Shown here: positions 60,207 to 64,000 of the stretch, piece by piece | How positions within the stretch are numbered: position 1 is the stretch's first letter | Layout of the letters: each line of letters starts with the position of its first letter | Source: Hallella mizrahii | GTDB taxonomy: Bacteria; Bacteroidota; Bacteroidia; Bacteroidales; Bacteroidaceae | Length of the DNA: 64,000 nucleotides | Assembly: GCF_009695775.1 (NCBI RefSeq) | Contig: NZ_VUNG01000012.1 | Location: forward strand, 16,703-80,702 | Direction of reading: 5' to 3' | The notes under the pieces: model-generated | The model's input: only the letters and a program-made list of their open reading frames with translations | What the model was told of the DNA's origin: nothing | Database searches by the model: none | Made by a program: the position numbers and the translations under genes

Positions 60207-61433
60207 ATGGTACTCAACTATATTTGGATAGGATTCTTTGTCGTAGCCTTTGTTTTTGGCGGCGTACAATTGCTGATGGGTGACACCACAATCTTCCAGA
60301 AGATGGTGGACTCCACGTTTGATACATCAAAGACAGCCTTCGAAACATCACTGGGGCTGACGGGCGTGCTGGCTCTGTGGCTGGGAATCATGAAGATAGG
60401 AGAGAAGGCCGGTGCCGTCAACGCCTTGGCGCGGTTGCTCAGTCCGGTGTTTACCAAACTCTTCCCCGACATTCCTAAGAACCATCCCGTGATGGGTTCT
60501 ATCTTCATGAACATCGCTGCCAACATGCTCGGACTCGACAATGCCGCCACGCCGACGGGTTTGAAAGCCATGGCCGGCATGCAGGAGTTGAACACAAAGA
60601 AGGACACAGCCACCAATCCGATGATCATGTTTCTGGTGCTCAACACGTCGGGGCTGACCATCATCCCTACGACGATTCTTGCCTTCCGCGCCAGTTATGG
60701 TGCCGCGCAGCCCACCGATGTGTTCATCCCCATCCTTTTGGCGACGAGCGTGGCCACGCTGGCGGGTATTATCATCACCTCTATGTGGCAGCGCATCAAC
60801 CTCTTCCAACCCATTCTGCTGGCTACCTTGAGCGGACTCATCGCCTTTGTCGCTTTGGTCATCTGGGGCTTCGGACAGATGGACAAGGACACAATGGGCA
60901 CTGTGACGGCCGTGGCCGGCAACCTGATCCTGATGACGGTGATCGTGCTGTTCATCCTTGCGGGAGTGAGAAAGCGCATCAATGTCTACGATGCCTTTAT
61001 CGAAGGAGCCAAGGAGGGCTTCCAGACAGCAGTGCGCATCATCCCTTATCTTGTTGCCATCCTGGTGGCGGTGGGGGTGTTTCGCGCCTCGGGTGCGATG
61101 GACATGCTCGTCGGGGGCATTGCTTGGGTGGTGAAGCAATGCGGACTGAACACCGATTTCGTGGGAGCGTTGCCCACGGCGTTTATGAAGCCGCTCTCGG
61201 GCAGTGGAGCCCGCGGACTGATGTTGGAGGCCATGAAGAACTATGGTCCCGACTCCTTCGTGGGTCGTCTGAGCTGCATCTTCCAAGGTTCCACCGACAC
61301 CACCTTCTATATCCTTGCCGTCTACTTCGGCTCTGTAAATATTAAATACACACGTCACGCTGTGGCCTGCGGCCTGCTGGCCGACCTTGCAGGCGTCATT
61401 GCGGCCATAGCAATAGCGTATATATTCTTTTAG
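60207..61433 (+). CDS. SpmA/SpmB-fusion nucleoside-recognition membrane protein
   Basis: The 408-residue protein joins two Gate-type (nucleoside recognition) halves that are separate as SpmA and SpmB in spore formers. The first half has VLALWLGIMKIGEKAG and ANMLGLDNAATPTGLKAM. The second has ILAGVRKRINVYDAFIEGAKEGFQTAVRIIPYLV and PLSGSGARGLM. Its role in non-sporulating bacteria is unknown; transport of a small molecule is suggested by homology. The flippase gene begins 3 bp after its stop, so the two are co-transcribed. Confidence 0.85.
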   Translation: MVLNYIWIGFFVVAFVFGGVQLLMGDTTIFQKMVDSTFDTSKTAFETSLGLTGVLALWLGIMKIGEKAGAVNALARLLSPVFTKLFPDIPKNHPVMGSIFMNIAANMLGLDNAATPTGLKAMAGMQELNTKKDTATNPMIMFLVLNTSGLTIIPTTILAFRASYGAAQPTDVFIPILLATSVATLAGIIITSMWQRINLFQPILLATLSGLIAFVALVIWGFGQMDKDTMGTVTAVAGNLILMTVIVLFILAGVRKRINVYDAFIEGAKEGFQTAVRIIPYLVAILVAVGVFRASGAMDMLVGGIAWVVKQCGLNTDFVGALPTAFMKPLSGSGARGLMLEAMKNYGPDSFVGRLSCIFQGSTDTTFYILAVYFGSVNIKYTRHAVACGLLADLAGVIAAIAIAYIFF

Positions 61434-61436
61434 ATA

Positions 61437-62930
61437 ATGGCAAATTTAAAATCACTTGCAAAAGACACGGCCATCTACGGCCTGAGCAGTATCGCAGCCC
61501 GCTTTATCGGCTATTTGCTCGTGCCCATTGAGACGGCGAAGTTCAACGCTGCCGGCGGACAGTATGGCATCATTACCAACATCTATGCCTACATTGCCCT
61601 GCTCATCATCATCCTGACCTACGGCATGGAGACCACCTTTTTCCGGTTTATGAACCGACCGGGTGAAGATCCGAAGAAGGTCTATCCCACCACACTCCAC
61701 ACCGTAGGCTTCACCTCACTGCTCTTCGTGGTGCTGCTCGCGCTGTTTATCCATCCCGTCGCCAGTGCCATCGGCTATCCCGACCATCCCGAATATCTGA
61801 TGATCATGGGCGTGTGCGTGGCCATCGATGCTTTCACTGCCATCCCCTTTGCCTATCTGCGTTATGCCCATAGACCCATCAAGTTTGCATTACTGAAGAT
61901 GGTAAGCATTGCCGTGAACATCGTGGGCGTGTCGCTCTATCTCATCGTGTTGCCAGCCATGCACGTCAATCTCTTCGGCATCTACGACGCAAACTTTGAC
62001 TTGGAAGTGGTGTGGGTGTTCTGGATAGAACTCTCCGGCTCCGTGCTCACGCTGCTCTTGCTGGGCAAGGAACTCAAGGCGATGGGCAATCCTTTCGACA
62101 AGGCTACCTGCCAGCGCATGCTCCGCTACACCTGGCCGTTGCTCGTCATGGGACTGGCCGGACAGCTCAACCAGTGTGCCTCACAGATTATCTTCCCCTA
62201 TGTCTTCGACGGCAACGCCCATGACGCACGCGTTCAGCTTGGCATCTACGGCGCGTGCATCAAGATAGCCACCATCATGGTGATGATCACCCAGGCCTTC
62301 CGCTATGCCTACGAACCGTTTGTCTTCGGACAGTCCAAGGAGAAGAACAATAAGGAGACCTACGCCCGCGTGATGAAGTTCTACATCATCTTCACGCTGC
62401 TCGCCTTCCTCTGCGTGGTGGCCTACATGGACATCATCCGCTATATCATCGGGCGCAGCTACTGGGAGGGACTGGAGATTGTGCCGATCGTGATGGCTGC
62501 CGAGATCATGTTCGGTGTGTTTTTCAACCTCAGTTTTTGGTATAAGCTCATCGACAAGACCATTTGGGGTGCGTGGTTCTCAGGAATAGGTGCAGTCGTA
62601 TTGATCGCTTTCGACATCATCTTCATTCCGCGCTTCAGCTACTGGGCTTGCGCTTGGGCCGGCTTCGCCTCGTATGCGGTGAGCATGGTGCTGAGCTATT
62701 TCTTCGGTCAGAAATACTATCCGATCGCCTATCCGTTGAAGTCTATCTTCACCTATACGTTGCTTGCCGTGGTGCTCTTTGTGGGCATGAGTGCTTCCAA
62801 CCGCTATCTGCCGATGCTGCCGGCACTGCTTGTCAACACGCTGCTGCTGATCGCGGATGTAGCATTCATCGTGAAGAAGGACCTGCCGCTGAGCTCTTTG
62901 CCCGTCATAGGCAAGAAGTTCCGGAAATAA
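61437..62930 (+). CDS. Polysaccharide flippase (Wzx/MATE-like)
   Basis: The 497-residue protein has about twelve to fourteen hydrophobic segments and the N-terminal pattern of polysaccharide exporters (SLAKDTAIYGLSSIAARFIGYLLVPI). Such proteins flip lipid-linked oligosaccharides across the inner membrane. The nearby sugar phosphotransferase supports a role in surface polysaccharide, though the two genes are on opposite strands. It is co-transcribed with the SpmA/SpmB fusion gene. Confidence 0.85.
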   Translation: MANLKSLAKDTAIYGLSSIAARFIGYLLVPIETAKFNAAGGQYGIITNIYAYIALLIIILTYGMETTFFRFMNRPGEDPKKVYPTTLHTVGFTSLLFVVLLALFIHPVASAIGYPDHPEYLMIMGVCVAIDAFTAIPFAYLRYAHRPIKFALLKMVSIAVNIVGVSLYLIVLPAMHVNLFGIYDANFDLEVVWVFWIELSGSVLTLLLLGKELKAMGNPFDKATCQRMLRYTWPLLVMGLAGQLNQCASQIIFPYVFDGNAHDARVQLGIYGACIKIATIMVMITQAFRYAYEPFVFGQSKEKNNKETYARVMKFYIIFTLLAFLCVVAYMDIIRYIIGRSYWEGLEIVPIVMAAEIMFGVFFNLSFWYKLIDKTIWGAWFSGIGAVVLIAFDIIFIPRFSYWACAWAGFASYAVSMVLSYFFGQKYYPIAYPLKSIFTYTLLAVVLFVGMSASNRYLPMLPALLVNTLLLIADVAFIVKKDLPLSSLPVIGKKFRK

Positions 62931-62944
62931 AGCGCTTCGTCTCT

Positions 62945-63012
62945 TATATATATAATAAGGTGTGCGCACAGAGAAAGCGCACACCCACGTATATATAATA
63001 AGGTGTGCGCAA
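62945..63012. repeat. 43 bp direct repeat with hairpin
   Basis: TATATATAATAAGGTGTGCGCA occurs twice (only short parts quoted elsewhere), with the AGG at 62958 and 63001, 43 bp apart. The first copy forms a hairpin with the intervening GCGCACAC (GTGTGCGC at 62960-62967 pairing with 62977-62984). It lies after the flippase gene. Confidence 0.8.
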
Positions 63013-63053
63013 GGCTGATCGTCAAGTAGACGTTTATAAAAGAAGTGTAGGTA

Positions 63054-63821
63054 ATGACAAACCATAAAGAAACAACAGAAGCAAAGCACGGTCCTGCAGC
63101 GGTGATCATGGGTGCCTCGTCGGGCATAGGTATGGAAGTGGCCCGGCTGTTGCTCCACCGTGGCTGGCATTTGGGACTCGCCGCCCGCCGCACCGAGCCT
63201 TTGGCCGCGCTGAGCGAGGAATATCCCGGGCTGGTGAAATATGCTTCCATCGACATCACGGAAACCGGAAGCGAAGTGCTGTTGCGCCGGTTGATCGATG
63301 AAATGGAGGGGATCAGCCTCTATCTTCATGTCTCTGGCGTTGGTTGGCAAAACATGGCACTCGATGCCGACAAGGAGCTGACGACGGTGCAGACCAATGC
63401 TTTGGGCTTCACGCGCATGGTCGGTGAGGCTTATCGCTACTTTGCCGCTCGCGGCGAAGGCCACATTGCTGTGGTGTCGTCCATCGCCGGTACCAAGGGC
63501 ATGGGGGCGGCTCCGGCCTATAGTGCTACCAAGGCCTTTGACACAACTTACGTTGAAGCCTTGGAGCAACAAGCCCACATGCGTGGCAAACACATCCATT
63601 TCACCGACATCCGTCCGGGCTTTGTCCGTACTGCCCTGCTTGGCGACGGCCGCCGCTATCCCCTGTTGATGAACCCGGAAACCGTGGCGCGTGCCATCGT
63701 CAACGCCATCCTTCACCACCGCCATGTCGTGGTCATCGACTGGCGCTACCGTCTGCTCACTGCTCTCTGGCGTTGCGTGCCACGTTGGATATGGCGAAGG
63801 ATGAGCGTCAACAACGGATAG
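63054..63821 (+). CDS. Short-chain dehydrogenase/reductase
   Basis: The 255-residue enzyme has the SDR cofactor loop GASSGIGMEVARLL (residues 20-33) and the catalytic serine and tyrosine region VVSSIAGTKGMGAAPAYSATKAF, with Y-x-x-x-K. The RR after LAARR suggests NADP preference. The substrate is unknown. The C-terminus has a hydrophobic, arginine-rich end (RLLTALWRCVPRWIWRRM) that may touch the membrane. Confidence 0.9.
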   Translation: MTNHKETTEAKHGPAAVIMGASSGIGMEVARLLLHRGWHLGLAARRTEPLAALSEEYPGLVKYASIDITETGSEVLLRRLIDEMEGISLYLHVSGVGWQNMALDADKELTTVQTNALGFTRMVGEAYRYFAARGEGHIAVVSSIAGTKGMGAAPAYSATKAFDTTYVEALEQQAHMRGKHIHFTDIRPGFVRTALLGDGRRYPLLMNPETVARAIVNAILHHRHVVVIDWRYRLLTALWRCVPRWIWRRMSVNNG

Positions 63822-64000
63822 AAGCTAAAAGATCACGGAAAAAACAAAAAGCGGAGCAATATTTTGTAGTCTTCCTAAAATCCGCAAGCAATCTCAATGA
63901 CAATCTCAATTGCAGTAAAGAGCGTGAACACTATGCATCATGATAGTATGAGCGTGAATTTTGTCCGATTTGTGCACACCATCCCCTTACCCCACGATGC
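63822..64000. other. Unassigned sequence at the right edge
   Basis: No reading frame or terminator is convincing here. GAGCGTGAA occurs twice, 30 bp apart (63920 and 63950), and AATCTCAAT twice close together. The next gene lies beyond the window. Confidence 0.4.

Noticed and set aside
1..64000. tRNA, rRNA and tmRNA genes
   Set aside because: No acceptor/T-loop patterns or rRNA-like blocks were noticed on reading; tRNAscan would be needed to exclude them fully.

Overview
The window looks like chromosome from a Prevotella-type member of the Bacteroidales. The evidence is a GC content near 50 percent, promoters of the Bacteroidetes form (TTTG about 19-20 bp before TAnnTTTG), few Shine-Dalgarno sequences, Bacteroidetes-specific families (PCMD and calycin-like surface proteins, DUF2851, a THUMP-like methyltransferase, a GH3-family ligase), a three-subunit fumarate reductase/succinate dehydrogenase, and a mannan operon arranged like that of Bacteroides fragilis. 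No rRNA, tRNA, insertion sequence, transposase or CRISPR array was found.

Layout. 1-16 kb is mostly housekeeping on the minus strand: a GH3-family enzyme (cut by the window edge), lgt, ychF, a DUF4143 ATPase, polA, a plus-strand polyprenyl synthase, then deoC, a MazG-like gene and dtd, a 0.95 kb repeat-rich gap, uvrC, apt and mnmG. Two parS-like palindromes flank apt. 15.8-25.7 kb is mainly plus strand: frdC/A/B, a methyltransferase, an acyltransferase-like protein, parE, coaD, ybeY. 25.9-37.3 kb is minus strand: a small AraC protein, an S41 protease, ruvB, dus, dprA, a thioesterase, DUF2851, and a three-gene envelope cluster. 37.5-41.2 kb is dapB, lepB, an apparently inactive S26 homologue, and a WbqC-family gene. 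Then come an M16 protease, a PfkB sugar kinase, pnp, a Fic protein and dps.

49.0-58.4 kb is a mannan-degradation locus. Its minus-strand genes run acetyl esterase, GH26 mannanase, GH130 mannosylglucose phosphorylase, GPH-type transporter, cellobiose 2-epimerase, AraC regulator. A second acetyl esterase is divergent. Together they predict deacetylation, endo-cleavage to mannobiose, uptake, epimerisation to mannosylglucose and phosphorolysis. 58.6-63.8 kb holds a polyprenyl-phosphate sugar transferase, an SpmA/SpmB fusion, a flippase and an SDR enzyme.

The most unusual content lies between genes. At about thirteen places there are short tandem arrays whose unit sequences differ from locus to locus, yet whose period is nearly always 21-23 bp or about twice that (43-46 bp). 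Separately, two spacers (near 10.5 kb and 41.4 kb, in opposite orientation) carry diverged copies of one roughly 340 bp element, with landmark motifs at identical spacing and a conserved palindrome. Other notable items are a 64 bp near-perfect palindrome overlapping the ATPase promoter, a promoter-to-terminator unit of about 220 nt encoding very small peptides, and a structured leader ahead of an esterase gene. All functions are inferred from reading the sequence; no database search was possible.
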